Origin: Blastomussa wellsi
Taxonomy: Eukaryota > Cnidaria > Anthozoa > Scleractinia > Plerogyridae
Reading direction: 5' to 3'
NCBI GenBank assembly: GCA_947652115.1
Contig: OX393571.1
Location: 14,722,360 to 14,786,359, forward strand
DNA: 64,000 nucleotides
The notes below the pieces were generated by a model. The model saw nothing but the letters and a program-made list of their open reading frames with translations. It ran no database searches and was not told the origin of the DNA. Shown here piece by piece: positions 11,068 to 23,454 of this stretch. Every line of letters begins with the position of its first letter. Positions within the stretch are counted from its first letter, which is position 1. The translations under genes and the position numbers were made by a program.

Positions 11068-14000
11068 ATGGCGGAACTGCGGAAACGTGGTGCCGGCTTT
11101 TCGTCCGTTGGTCAAGACTGTAAACAAATTCCCGATTCGCCTTCAGTGAGCCCTTACTCGAAGAAAAATAGCCCATTAAGTTGGACGTTCTTTTTCATTT
11201 TAATTGTCTATATTTTATCCTTGTATTTGAGCTTCAAAGCCTCACGCACAGTTCCCACGCCCAAAACGAAATTGGGGAGTTCCTTGAGCGAGTTTGTGGA
11301 AGAAAGAGCTCGTAAACACCTTGATGCAATCACCTCTTTTGGCCCACGGCCCGCTGGAAGCTATGCCAACGAAATTCAAACCGTGAACTACATCGTTGGA
11401 GCCTTGCAAAAAATCAAGGACACTGCACGAGAAGATTTAATAATTGAAATCGACATCCAGAGACCATCTGGCAGCTTTAATTTAGCATTTTTCGATGGGT
11501 TTACAAGCGTTTATCGAAACGTGACGAATATCTTGGTGAGACTAACACCTAAAGAGAGCTACCCTCCAAGAAACACCGTTCTTTTAAATGGGCACTTTGA
11601 TAGCGTTCCCGGGGGCCCGGGCGCCAGTGACGATGCAGTGAGTTGTGCAGTGATGCTGGAAGTCCTTAGATGCATTGCACAAACACGAAACTTTCGTTTT
11701 ACTCACGCGGTTGTATTCAATTTTAATGGCGCCGAGGAGAATATTTTGCAGGCTAGCCATGGGTTTATTACGCAGCATAGATGGGTGGATACAATTAGAG
11801 CATTTGTGAATCTTGAGGCTGCTGGAGCAGGTACACTTCTGGGCGGGGGGGGGGGGGGGGGTTATAGGGGCGCCACTGGAGGTTTGAAACCCTGACCCTT
11901 TTCAGGACAAAAATAATGTCAAACATCTACCCTGTTTAGGGCAAAGGAAAATATTTTTTATCTTTAACTATAAAGTCTAGTCCTGAAAATGATACAGTGT
12001 TGACTGATGACCAGCTAAATAGAATACTGATGAATGTTTCTTATTTCGGATATGCTAAAAACTTGACTTAAGTCTTCAAACCGTACCCTGTCTAGGACAG
12101 ACTAGACTGTGAGTAGTCTCTATTTTCGCTTCGAAAGCGAAAATTTGCGAGTACGATATATTCTAGTGGCGAGACACGAGTTGTGCTGGTTCCCACACGC
12201 AACTCATGGCTTACCACTCAAATATATCGCACTCACAAATTTTTGCTTTCTTTACGGGTTTTGGAGCAAAAATGGAGACTGCTCACAATCTGAGGACAGA
12301 CTCGCTTGAAATTATGCACCCTGTTCAGGACTGAGGGGTGTAAAATCATACCTTATCCAGCGGCACATCCCTGTTTAGCCCATATAAGGGCGTACCCCCC
12401 CCCCCCCCCCTCCCAGGTACACTTTCTATTTCGCTACAGTCATGTCTCCTTACCTGGCACCACTGCAAGACAGAAAACTGGTGTTGTTCCCTGTGCACCA
12501 TTTTTTGTCATTTTTCTTCTATTTTAACGCTATAAGCCAGGTGCCTTTCTTAAGACAGACTATTGGTGCTGATCCAGATGGTGGTCATCTTATAAAGAGA
12601 TGGGGATGCTTGTCGTCTCACTTAGCAGTGTTAATTTTAAATTTTTAGTCTCGGGGTGTTCTGGGAAAAAAGCCAATATTTTTAACCATCAAGGTCTCGT
12701 TTAGGGTTCCACTCAAAATTCAAATCCTGTTTTGGGTATTTTGGTATCTTTAAGGTGTATAAATGGGTACCAGCAATTTCAAATTGTACTTGCAGTGGAA
12801 TAGCATGCTATCCAGCAGGGAGCAGGAATACTCCTAGTTTTTTCCTGCTACAAAAATCACGATTTATAAAATCTGACCTGGTTGTCAACTGGACGTTTGA
12901 ATGAAGACTTAACTTAATTTACATGTATTAAAGATCTATATGTGTTGCTTCAAATTCAGGAGGAAAAGAAATAGTGTTCCAAGCAGGTCCTGATCATCCA
13001 TGGTTGATCAAGACGTATGCAGAGGTAGCACCACACCCTTGCGCACAAGCTCTGGGTCAAGATGTCTTTCAGAGTGGGCTTATACCTAGTGATACTGATT
13101 TCAGGATCTATAGGGACTTTGGCAGAATACCAGGTAAAATGAAGTTAAAAATTAATAATTTTTCAAAACATTTCCTTGTCTGTAAACAGTGATCTCTCTA
13201 AAGGAGCTGCTTGACAATAATTATTTTGAGTAATTTCTTTGACAACCTAACTTACCCTTAAAATGTAGGAGACCTAAATATAATATATAGATTTAGCCAA
13301 GCCTAAAAGCGGAGCTCCATAGTTTTTGCTGATTCTTGGCAATTTGAGAAAATGATCTAAATTAGTGAAAATTCTAGCGTATGCAACTCCTCAAGAAAGA
13401 TTTTGTTACCAAAAAAATCAGAATTGTCAACTCCAATCACATAAATTCCACCGAGGACGGCCATGAAAAACTACAAATTAAATCAAACAAAAAAATCGGA
13501 CCTGAGCCCTTGACACAATGGAAAACCATTACCTGGTCAGCAGTAAACTTCTAAAACATGTGATCTCAATGAGTCCTAACCTGAGCCCATGATATGGTCA
13601 TGTGATACTGGTCAGCTGTCGATCATAACACTTCAGGAGGTGTTGAAGTAGGATTCTCATGGTGGTGGGAACCTGGAAAAATCAGGAAAAAATTTGCAAA
13701 TTTGCCAAATATTTTGCAATAGAAATAAAACAAAAGAGCAGGAGTCACTAAAGTACGGGTGGGAACCGAGAGTAAAAGGTACAGGAAGCAGGAGGTTCAG
13801 ATCCCCCCGTCCCCAGACAATAATTAAATTAAATTAATGGTGCAATTCCTGGTGAGTTATGCTTTAAACCCCTGAACAAACACTCACAATAAACACAGAT
13901 CATCCTAGATGCCCAACTCTAAACAGCACTACAAGCTGACAGGTCTCAGGTCAGCATCGTGCTAGAGTGTACACAGTACACAGTTGTGACTTCTCAAGCC

Positions 14001-17000
14001 TTATCTCCTCAGCACTACAAGCCAACTCCACAGGCATGTGCTAGTTCAGACACAAGGAGGCATAAAAGAGCGTAAAATTAAGCACCAATAAATTAGCGAA
14101 AATGAAGCTTGGGGAAGTCGCTGCACGACTTTACCACCACTGTCACCTGGAGCAGGAGGTTCAGACCCCGCCACCCCAAATCAAAACTCCTATATGGGCG
14201 AGCATTCACCCTTCAGCTAAATAAACAGTTTCTTATTTAACGGTATGTTTAGTAACCTTTTAAAATCTATTCTAGGAATGGACCTTGCCTATACTGCTAA
14301 TGGCTATGTGTACCACACAAACTATGACACTCCATCAGCGGTAACGCCTGGCTCTATTCAGCGTGCTGGTGACAACATACTGGCCATTGTGAAGAGCATC
14401 GTCAACTCACCATTTCTAGCTGACCCGGGAGAGTATCGTCATGGTGCTGTGGTGTTTTTTGACTTCCTGGGGATGGTCATGATTCATTACCCAGAAAGAA
14501 TTGGTTTTGTTCTAAATATTGTGACTGCTGCTGTGGCTGTTCTTTGTCTTATTAAAAAGTTTATTGGTTTTCCAGCAAAGCAAAAAACCAAAGAGGGTAT
14601 GAATTTCAATGATTGGTGATCTTTTTCATCTCTCTGCACTGTAGATTAAAAAACACTAGTACATACATTTAATTAACATTCAATTAATACCTGAAGCCAA
14701 ATCAGTTCCCCTCAAGCCCTGGCTAAAATCTCATTCTCAAAGATCACTTTCATTTTGTCAGCACACGAACATAAAAAAGTTATAAAACCAAGAGTGCCTA
14801 AACTCTCATAAATTCAATTTTTCTTCAGAAATTTAATTTTAATTTATCTGGTTACTAGCAAAATGGATGTGCCAATGCTGTGAGGTCGTCCCACGCTTAA
14901 CACGTTTCAACCCCTTTCAGCGGACTCATTACGCCGGGCAAATTGACCAGCTGTGAACGAGACTTAGCCATGACTTTGCCCGGCTGTTTTTGTCTTCTCT
15001 ACTTACTTTCTTTTACAAAATAAACTGAAAATGCTTGGCTGATAAACTCTACTGACCTCCTGCACAAAAAACGTAATGAAACCCCTGCCCCTTATGAGTT
15101 TCTAGTAAGATCTAACTTACAGTAATTTTTTGCCAGGTGAGACAGGAACACGATGTTCAACCATATCTGGCCTTTTCACCTCACTTTTGGTCTTGTTAAC
15201 ATCGTGGGCAGTTGGTATAGCTATGCCTATGGCTATCGGTCTACTGCTGACGTACACAGGACAGTCACTCACTTGGTATTGTCGACCATATCTCCTTCTG
15301 GCATTGTATGCTGCCCCATCTCTGTTTGGTATTGGCTCAGTTCACTTCCTTGCAAAGAGATCTCTTATATCAAAGGTATTGCAAGGAGTCTGTACATGTA
15401 CCCTGCGAACAGGCTCCTGTCTTGGAGGGGCGCTATTTTCTGGCATGAAGCCCTGAGCAGACATGACCCCACCACCCGAGTGTTCGGGAAGCCTGTCCAC
15501 AGGCCCCAGGGGGGTACTTGAAGTATACATGACGGGGGGTCTGTCTGTTGCAAACCCAAAAAAATACACAAACCTGAAATTTTAGACCCAAAAAATTACC
15601 TGGCATCAAGATTTCCAACCAACAAAACTACAAACAAAAGTTTGAATAAATATTTTTCTGATCCACTGATCGCAACGAAAACCCGAAACAAAAAGTTCTC
15701 TCGGAGATAAGGCCCAAAAAAATAAAAATATGCGTATTTTTTAAGACCTAAAAAAATACGTGACAGATCTCTTGACCCAAAAAAATACCAAGCGTGTAAA
15801 TTTTAAACCCAAAAAGATACGTCGGACCCCCCTTCGGTCATGTATACTTCAAGTACCCCTGGGCCGCAGGCTACTGTACATGTAAACTATCGTATATTTT
15901 TTCTAAGCCTTGTACATCTGGCATTTACTTCAACCCAGCATTTATTCAGGCTGCAACATTATTTTAGCGTTGTTACAGTTTTGAGATACATGATAGATAT
16001 AGAATCAAAGGAAAACTAGGAAGATGGGATCTGAACCCATGACCCTCCATTACCTCAAACAAAAACCTTTGTTAAATAATACTATGAAGCTCAGAAAACC
16101 ATGAAAATCTATTTATGGCATCTCACTGTGTGGTAGGCATGGTGGCGGTCCGGGGTTCGAGCCTCGGCTGGGGCACTGCGTTGTATCCTTGGGCAAGACA
16201 CTTTACTCTCACAGTGCCTCTCTTCACCCAGGTGTGTAAATGGGTACAGGCATCCCATCCAGGGGGAGTACAAATATTCCTAGCCGCTTAATGCTACTGA
16301 AACCAGGATACGCTCTGGCAGTATGGGCCACAAGGCTTATACCCCATTATGTTACAAGCAAAAAACTGATCAGGTGTGAGTAAACTAAACCGCAAACAAC
16401 AACCAGTGGTAATTAGTTTGTTGGTTTGAGGTTTGCTTGGGTGTCCTGAACTTATTGTGATTGGTCACTACATAATTGAAATGTCTATATGGCCTACAGG
16501 GTTTTTATGCATTTGGTATCTTTATATTGCATAAGCAAGTATTCCAATTTTATTTTTTGGATTCCGCAACTTTTTTGCCACAAAATAGAGCTTTGAAGTT
16601 CCCGTGTCGGCCATGCCCAGTGAAGATGACCGGGAGTTGCTACTAAAAAAGAGTCCTGGTTCTAGAACGGACCGTGGCGTAAAGTCAGGAAATGTCAAAT
16701 CCTCCTGTCAGTTCATTTCACTGTTAATTCCGAAATATAATTAATTGAAAGTGATTTCATCCGAATAATGTCTGATAGCTGTGTTGTTTTGTGTTCAAAT
16801 TCTGCTGCCTCGAAGAAAGGAATTGCCTGAAGTGACGTCATTCATAACCAATCTTCGATCACGCGGTCAACTTCATTGGGCGTGGCCAAGGCGGGAAATT
16901 TAAAGCTTGATTCTGGGGTGAAAAGTGACGGAATCAAAAAAAAAAAAATTTTTCAGAATAGTTTTCTACGTATTCTAGAGATACCAAATCCAAAACAATC

Positions 17001-20000
17001 ACTTTTGGCCGTATAGACACAGTCCTGAAATATTTGGACAGGTGTTTGCAGATTTCTGAGTTTGATCAGTAACTATCCAGCTCCAATGATGAAATCTTTT
17101 TTTAACTAGTTCCTGCACAGCTAAGATTAAAAATACTTAACATGTAGTGTTCCCTCCCTATTTAGCATTAATAAGGTTTTTATTTTAAATTATTTTTCAG
17201 AGCGAAGCTTTGATGGAAAAAGACAAACAGACAATAGCTGCTGAAGACAGGATAACTAATTGTCTTGCAGTGAGGGAAACAGAAACATTCTATGCATCGT
17301 TGTTAGTTTGGACGATAATTCTTTCAGTAATGACTTATTATCGTCTGGCTTCAGCGCATGTACCATTGTTTCTGGTCATATTTCCTCTAATAGTACGAGT
17401 ATTTATGTGGGAGAATTTCTTCAAGACAAAGGCACCTCATCAAAGCCTTGGAGCATTTGTGTTCATGTATCTCCTAGCAACACTCATACCACTTCAATTC
17501 TGTACCTATATGACAATAGGCGTGTTCGACGTTTTTGTCCCGATAATGGGAAGAGCTGGATCCCAAACACCTCCTGACCTTTTTATAGCTGTACTGGGTT
17601 CCTTTGCTGTTGTGACACTGACCTCTTACATGGTGAGCAACTATGCAGGGTTCATTAATGTACTCTTTTGAGTTTTTGAAATCCCAAGACCTTTTCTGTG
17701 ACTTCTCCAAGTTTTCCATGACCTAAATTCCACTATTTATTTCATTTTGGGTACATTTTTCCATTTTCTCAGCCAAAAAGCTAATTTATTTGTAATTTTC
17801 CATGGCTTTCTATTACCTACTCTTAACCCATTGGTACCCGGAGATTTTTGGAAAAGCACTCTTTTTGGACATGTGTGACATTTTATAGTCATTTGTTAGG
17901 AACACCTGCTCCCAAATGTTCAAAACTACTCTTGCAACAGGAAAACAGGCCTGTCTTTCCACAATTTTTGGGTTAAAAAGTGACGCCTTTAGGCTTTTCC
18001 ATTTATTTTCGCTTTACCTTTTTCTCCTTTTCTTATTAGTTTGCATGTTTGTCATGGCCTGTTTTGGCCGGCACAAGAGCCAGTGGGTTAAATTCCATAA
18101 TTTCCCAGGCCTGGAAAATGAAATTCTAAAATTCCATGACTTTCCAGGTTTTCCATTACCCGTACCCTGCTATGCATGTTAATTTTATTTCAGGATTTTC
18201 TGTACCTGTCAGTATCTCAAAGGGAGGTCCTGTTAGGGCAAATTCCAACTTGTGTACATGAGGATGGGTGCCTGATGATGATGATGATGATGATGCCTTT
18301 TATAACTCCGTCTCGGAGCATAGGCCACAGATAAAGCGCCCCCACCCTCCTCTGTCTCTGGCCTTCTGTTCAATCTGATTCCAGGTGTAGCCTTTCAGCT
18401 GGATGGTCCTTTCTGTGTCTCTTTTCCAGGTGTTTCGTGGTCTTCCTCGCCGCCTACTTCCCTGAGGGTTCCAGCCCAATGCTTGCCGCGCTATGCAGGT
18501 GTTTGATCTCCTAAGTATATGCCCGATCCATGTCCACTTTCTTTTCTTAATCTGTTCTTTGACGGGTAGTTGACCTGTAGTCTCCCACAGGGAAACATTG
18601 CTGATAGTATCTGGCCAGTAAATCTGGAGTATTCTGCGCAGACATCTGTTGATGAAGGTCTGTAGTTTTGACACGGTCTTCTCTGTCATTCTCCATGTTT
18701 CTGAACCATAGAGTAGCACGGGCTTAACATTTGAGTTGAATATTCTAATTTTAGTGGCTGTTGTTATTTCCCTCGATCTCCAGATGTTCCCTAGGATATT
18801 AAATGCGCTACGTGCTTTCCCTATCCTTGCCTGTACGTCCTCGTCTGTTCCTCCAGTGATGTTTATGACACTACCTAAATATGTGAAGGATGTTACATCT
18901 TCTATGTCACGGTTTGCTATGCTGATGTGCTCATTGGACTTGCTATTCACCCTCATGATCTTTGTCTTGTCAGTATTGATTTTGAGTCCTAGTTTTGATG
19001 AGATAGATTCTAGTTTTGAGGTTTTTGCTTGCATCTGGGAGTGGGTGTGAGACAAAAGTGCCAAGTCGTCGGCAAAGTCCAGGTCTTCAAGTTGGTCAAC
19101 AAGGTTCCACTGTATGCCATTCCTAGAGTCAGATGTTGTCTCCTTCGTTGCCCAGTCAATGGCAAGAAGGAAAAGGAACGGCGATAGAAGACATCCCTGC
19201 CTTACACCTGTTTTAATACTGAACTTTTCGGTTAAACCACTATCATGCAAAATGCGACAGCTCGTGCCCTCGTATGTGTTCTTTACTAATGATATGATCT
19301 TTCTGGGAATTCCGTAGCTGGCCATCAGGTCCCACAAGGTGTTTCTGTCCAGGCTGTCGAAAGCTTTCTCATAATCTATAAAATTTATATAGAGTGGGGT
19401 CCTCCATTCAAGTGATTGTTCTACGATTATACAAAGGGTGGCTATTTGGTCTGATGTCGATCTGGATTGTCTAAAACCCGCCTGATTTTCTCGTAGTATC
19501 TCATCCACCGCTTCCCTCATGCGTTCAAGGATAATGCGATTTAGAACTTTCCCTGCTGTTGACAAAAGCATGATTCCTCTATAGTTCTTACACGAGCTTA
19601 GGTCGCCTTTCTTAGGTAACTTCACCAAAAGTCCCTCTTTCCACTCTGATGGTATAAATTCCTGATCCCAGATCTTTGCTATGAGGCCGTGCAGCATGTG
19701 CACTGAGGTGTCAATATCAGCTTTCAGTAGCTCCGCCGGGATGTCGTCTGGGCCTGCCGACTTGTTGTTCTTTAGTGATTTAATTGCCTTTTTAACTTCT
19801 ATGTCAGTTGGAGGATCGCAGTTTATGTCTAGTTCTTGATCCGCAGGTAGTAATGTTGGAGGGTTAGTTGGAGGGGGTCTATTTAGAAGCTGTTGAAAGT
19901 GCTCGACCCATCGCTTGTTTTGATCCTCTGTTGTTGTTAACAGGCGTCCATTTAGATCTTTGATTTGGTGGTTAGATGCCTTGAACCTACTTGACATTTG

Positions 20001-23000
20001 CTTTGTTGTATCATAAAGTGATTTCATATTGTGTTGACTGGCCGCAGTCTCTGCCTCTTTTGCAAGGTCTTCAATATACTTCCTCTTGTCGTTTCTCACG
20101 CTTCGTTTGACATCCTTATTTGCTTCTACATACTCAGCATGGGCTCTCACTTTTTGCAGTCTTGTACGTGCGTTATTTAGGTTCTCCTTTTTTTTCCTTT
20201 TTTGGGCGATCTTGGAGATGGTATGATGAGACATCCATGCTTTATTTTGTTGTTTCCTTCGACCAAGTGTTTCTTCGCTTGTTTCCTTCCACACCTTCTT
20301 CAACTTCTCCCAGCTTTCATCTATTGGGTCCTCATGGTCTTGCATATCTTGGAGGATCTGATATTTATTCCTGATTGTGATGGAAAATTGCTGTGAAAAG
20401 AGTGGGTCTTTCAGAAGGTTGGTGTCATACTTCACCCTGCTTACTGTGCCTCTAACTGATCTTTTTAGTTTAAGCTGCAATTTACCCACTAGGAGATGGT
20501 GATCTGAGCTGGCATCTGCTCCCCTCCTTACTCTTACATCTAACAGTGTTCTTCTGAACTTCCTAGATATGCAAAGGTGGTCTATCTGATTTTCTGTTCT
20601 ATAGTTAGGCGAGACCCAAGTAGCTTTATGCACTCGTTTGTGTGGAAACACGGACCCTCCTATGACCAGCTCGTGCTCTGCACATAAGTCTGCAAATCTC
20701 TCCCCGTTGTTATTCATTTCGCCTAGTCCATGCGTACCCATAACTTCTTCATAGCCGATATTACAACATCCAATCTTCGCATTCATATCTCCCATTAAGA
20801 TGGTCAGTTCCCTTTGCGGTCGGTTGCTGCCCATCACCTTTCTAAGCCGATCGTAAAAATGGTCTTTTATCTCGTCGGCTGCATCGTTGGTAGGTGCATA
20901 CGCCATTATGAATCTAGCAAGAATCCTGGTCTGCTTAGTTCTAAAAGTGGCTGTAATTAGTCTGGAACTTATTGGTTCCCAGCTTACTAGGGCTTTCTCT
21001 GCTTGCTTGGATAACATAAATCCCACTCCTTCAGTATGTGGTGCCCCATCGTGAGTATGGCCAGAGTACAATATGAGCTCTCCCGTGCCAAGACGAAATT
21101 TACCTGTTTGAGTCCATCTTGTTTCTGCAATCCCCAGTACGCTGATGTTATACCTCCTCATTTCCATCGCTATCATGGACGTCTTTCCTTGTTCGTACAT
21201 TGTTCTTACGTTCCAGGTTGCTATTTGTGTGTGCTGTCTTGGAGAAAGGAGGATCGGTCGGGCAGGTTCCCGATTCTGCTGGCTTTCCCTGCTCGGCGTC
21301 ATACGTTCAGATGAACCCCTTCCTACAGGACAGCGGATGTGTGTTTGGTGCTTCTGTGTTTCTGTAACAATATAATTTTTACTAGGTGGGGTTGTTAACC
21401 CCACGCTAAACCCCCAGACTTGGAGGACCAGTGTATTTTCTGTTAGGGTTTTTTTCCCTTAGCCATAGGTTCCGGTTATTAAGGCGCCGGAGTCTCGCCT
21501 GTCACCATTGCCACTCAGCTGTAGCACTAAGTGCTACATTTCCAGGGTTACAGCGAGGACGTGTGGCATCTGATTTGCTGACAGAGCCTTTGGAAACGGT
21601 GGGCATTTCTCAGCATTTTTGGAGCGTACCTGATGGCACCAGCACGCTCCACTGAGACCCCTTACCAGCCTTCAACCCCAGGATGGGTGCCTATAGCTAG
21701 GATATCTATTGGGGCCTCCACTCTGGTTAGCCAGCCTCCTAGATGGAATAAAGCTCCCATGGCTAGCTATCCCTGCAAAGCAGCTCCATGAACCCCGACA
21801 TACAAGTGCCCGTCACACTGACTAGATCAGTGGAAAGGACAGAAAGGGCTAAACAACTCACTGATGTTATTTAAAATACCACCATGATACGAAAGCCTAA
21901 CAACATGTCATACTGTCCAGGACATCAGGAACATAGAATCCTAAGCATGGAAGGAGCTTGGAACTGGAAACCTTTCAATGTACCGTAAACATGAAAAAGG
22001 TTCAAAATTCAGATGGAGGATATGCATGATCCTCCAAAAACCCATAACAGGGCTTCTATGGCCTGCCTGGTGGGTACAGGGGTGTAATAAGCAGTCTGCT
22101 GTTTAAGATAAGATTAAAAATAATTATTTTTCTTTTTAATTTTTTAATCAGATTAGTACAGTGTATGTGATGGGCGACCTCAAGTTTCCAGGAGCATTTT
22201 TGGTGTCTGTGTCCGTCTTTGCACTTTTCGTTTCTCTCTCAGGGCTTTCCTTTCCTTACTCAGCTGCCTATCAGTGCCCTAAAAGAGTTTTCTTTCAGGT
22301 AAGAACAAATGGCTCTCTGCTCTTTGAAAGAAGGCATTAAGAGCGGGGAGTGGTCGACCAATTCTCCTGAGCAAGAGGCTCATGTATAAAGCCTTCGAAG
22401 GTGCCCCCAAAGTCCACACCACAACACCGGGAACTCTGTGCCCTACTCTTTATGATGAGTATGTGGGTTCTTTAATGTCCCTTGCTGAACGTGATACAGG
22501 AGACGGGCCTATGGTTTTATTGTCCTTATCCAAGAAGACCAGAACATCTAATCATTTGTAGATGTCACAACAAAGGAAGCACATCATCCTCAGTTATTTT
22601 AAGTATTTTGAGTGTTGGTCTGGTCTGAGGTTCAAATCTAGACCTCCCGCACTGTAGTCTGACGGTCTACCAATTGAGATAACCAAGTACAATAAAAGAG
22701 TCAACAAGAACAATGTCTCCAGCCTCCAGAACAAGCTAACAAGAGCTGCTACACTTCTGAGTTAGCCTTTGTTCAATAATTATGTTTTCTTTGTTGTAGC
22801 ATACATCAAGAACATTTTACAACAATGAACAAAAAGTGATTCTAGAGGACTCAGGTGTTTGGATCACCCCACTAGATTATCTGGGAATTCAGCCATTCAG
22901 TGATGTTCCAATATTTAAAAAGGCTTCACCTGCACCTCAAGAGGGCGTTTATGGAGGATTTCCATATTACCTGCCCTTGAGAGATTTTGTTAGGTGGGTT

Positions 23001-23376
23001 TGGATACCCAGTCCTAATTAGCATAGATTTTGATGATTTTATTTCTCTGTTTACTCCTTACTAGGTTTTGTTTCGACTGAGAAGTCTATGTATATAAAGC
23101 ACTTGAAACAGTGTTTCATCGACTATCCAAACACCTCATATTTCGTCAAAAATAATTCGCTGCACATCAAATTTTCGACTATCTTCTTGGTGTCTGGAAA
23201 TGTGATGAAACACTTCAATTCAATTGTTTGATATCTTTAGATGGACCTCAATTTCTGAAGCCTGATTTACACTATATTGATTAGCAATATAACGACATTC
23301 CTGCAGCTGGTCGCCTCATGCCATAAAAACCAAAGATAAATGGCTATTAAGTGTTTAACCCTCTTTAAATAAAGTC

Positions 23377-23454
<78 letters not shown>

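Noticed and set aside
15153..15521. Overlapping frames opposite or alongside ERMP1 exon 4
   Set aside because: Shadows of the real exon and of the inverted-repeat element that follows it.
18736..21375. Plus-strand frames within the LINE
   Set aside because: Antisense shadows of the intact minus-strand polyprotein.
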